This document shows positions 39,901 to 40,573 of a DNA stretch of 40,573 nt, in pieces; position 1 is the stretch's first letter, and every line of letters begins with the position of its first letter. Location of the stretch: assembly GCA_033557675.1 (NCBI GenBank), contig JAWQRM010000021.1, positions 1-40,573 on the forward strand, given 5' to 3'. Below the pieces are notes generated by a model. That model was not told where the DNA came from and did no database searches. It saw only the letters and a list, made by a program, of their open reading frames with translations. The DNA is from Coptodactyla brooksi. Lineage: Eukaryota; Arthropoda; Insecta; Coleoptera; Scarabaeidae. Both the position numbers and the translations under genes were made by a program.

Positions 39901-40365
39901 AAAGATCAAAATGCGTTTAAGTTTACAAAGTTATGTTTCGGAAATAGTTGATTTTATCTGATATTTAAAATGCCTTCGTAAAATTGCAACGAACACAATC
40001 TACATTCCTAAACAGAATCTACATTTTATAAGATTAGCAAAAACACGAAAACAAAGCAATAAATAAAATAACTTTTCGATGGCGCTTACGCCATATATTC
40101 AAGCCTAAAAGTACATCGAGTAGGCGATAAATTAAATTGACAGTCGCGAATTCGCGAATGCGAAAGTTAGTGAAATACTATTCATGTCAATTGCGTTCCG
40201 TATAACTCGCAAATTCATCGCTCTCACTACATTTTTCTTTGGAACTACATAATTTTTCCTCGGCTTTCAAAATTTACGAAACCGTCACTGGATTCACAAT
40301 CACCGTAATCACTAGTGCAAGTGTGTAATAAAGGTTCATCGTTGGTATTGCTACCGGAAGATATT
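39901..40365 (+). mobile_element. MITE-like internally deleted copy
   Basis: About 465 bp. Positions 39901-40152 match 37948-38207 (for example TTTAAGTTTACAAAG, AAACAGAATCTACATT, AATTAAATTGACAGT), and 40240-40365 match 39198-39312 (CGTCACTGGATTCAC, GTAATAAAGGTTC, TTACCGGAAG-like). The roughly 1 kb between these blocks in the parent copy, which holds the transposase, is replaced by about 87 bp. Confidence 0.8.
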
Positions 40366-40573
40366 CAAAAATAATATTTTTCGCATTTAATATCATTCAC
40401 AAGTTGTAATGTAAACGACGCGAGCAAGTGCCGTAGTAAACGAGCCGCTGCGCGACTCGTTGTTATTGATGTTACACCGCACATGACTTTCTCTTACCTT
40501 GATCCTGGTTTAAATATAATGTCCCTTCATTATTTTACTTAATTATCACACGTGTAAGTTTGGTTGTCTACTA
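40366..40573. other. Window edge, nothing recognised
   Basis: A donor-like minus-strand site, CAAG|GTAAGAG, is at about 40497, but no open exon with an acceptor could be attached to it before the edge. Confidence 0.4.

Noticed and set aside
1..40573. CRISPR array, prokaryotic operon or defence island
   Set aside because: No evenly spaced repeats, no ribosome-binding-site-led gene runs; intron signals, LINEs, PLEs and mariners show eukaryotic DNA.

Overview
This is a window of AT-rich eukaryotic nuclear DNA, most likely from an insect. It has no bacterial-style operons, only one convincing host exon, and a dense layer of decayed transposable elements. The mixture (mariner with HTH_48-type transposases, Tc1-like, DDE_3 and DUF4817-type transposases, piggyBac, non-LTR retrotransposons and Penelope-like elements) is typical of ants and other Hymenoptera, but the order is an inference and was not tested. 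Every transposase and reverse transcriptase reading frame seen here is broken.

Layout. 0-4.3 kb: three degenerate DDE transposases among four copies of one ~330 bp subterminal repeat. 4.3-6.2 kb: little that can be named. 6.2-8.2 kb: a minus-strand Penelope-like element (PLE) interrupted by the 3' end of a plus-strand LINE and by half a mariner. 8.2-11.6 kb: non-coding, with hairpins and CpG-rich patches. 11.65-13.05 kb: a Tc1-like element with two direct repeats in its left end and a PLE-type repeat inserted in it. 13-17.7 kb: mostly non-coding, with a striking 33-bp-arm hairpin at 15.1 kb and a weak transposase remnant. 17.7-19.4 kb: a nearly full-length broken piggyBac. 20.2-22.4 kb: LINE RT, a tRNA-Tyr-like 3' end that includes CCA, a PLE RT fragment and a hammerhead-like repeat. 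23.8-25.3 kb: a CpG-rich island-like block. 26.16-26.26 kb: a 100-nt minus-strand coding exon with acceptor, branch point and donor. 27.3-28.4 kb: mariner-like pseudogene. 31.1-32.4 kb: near full-length mariner with recognisable ends. 32.9-33.5 kb: LINE RT. 35.16-36.99 kb: an element built almost wholly of ~0.6 kb inverted repeats. 37.9-40.4 kb: a DUF4817-type transposon and its internally deleted MITE-like relative.

How it fits together. The window is best read as intron or intergenic space of a minus-strand gene that owns the 26.2 kb exon; the gene was not identified. The strongest leads are: (1) a PLE-associated repeat family whose core resembles a hammerhead ribozyme; (2) two local perfect inverted duplications inside unrelated transposase pseudogenes, which look like template-switch scars; (3) a minus-strand hairpin whose four mismatches all become G-U pairs; (4) the parent/MITE pair at the right end; (5) a clear nested-insertion history at 6-8 kb. 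No CRISPR array, rRNA gene, intact tRNA gene or intact protein-coding gene was found.
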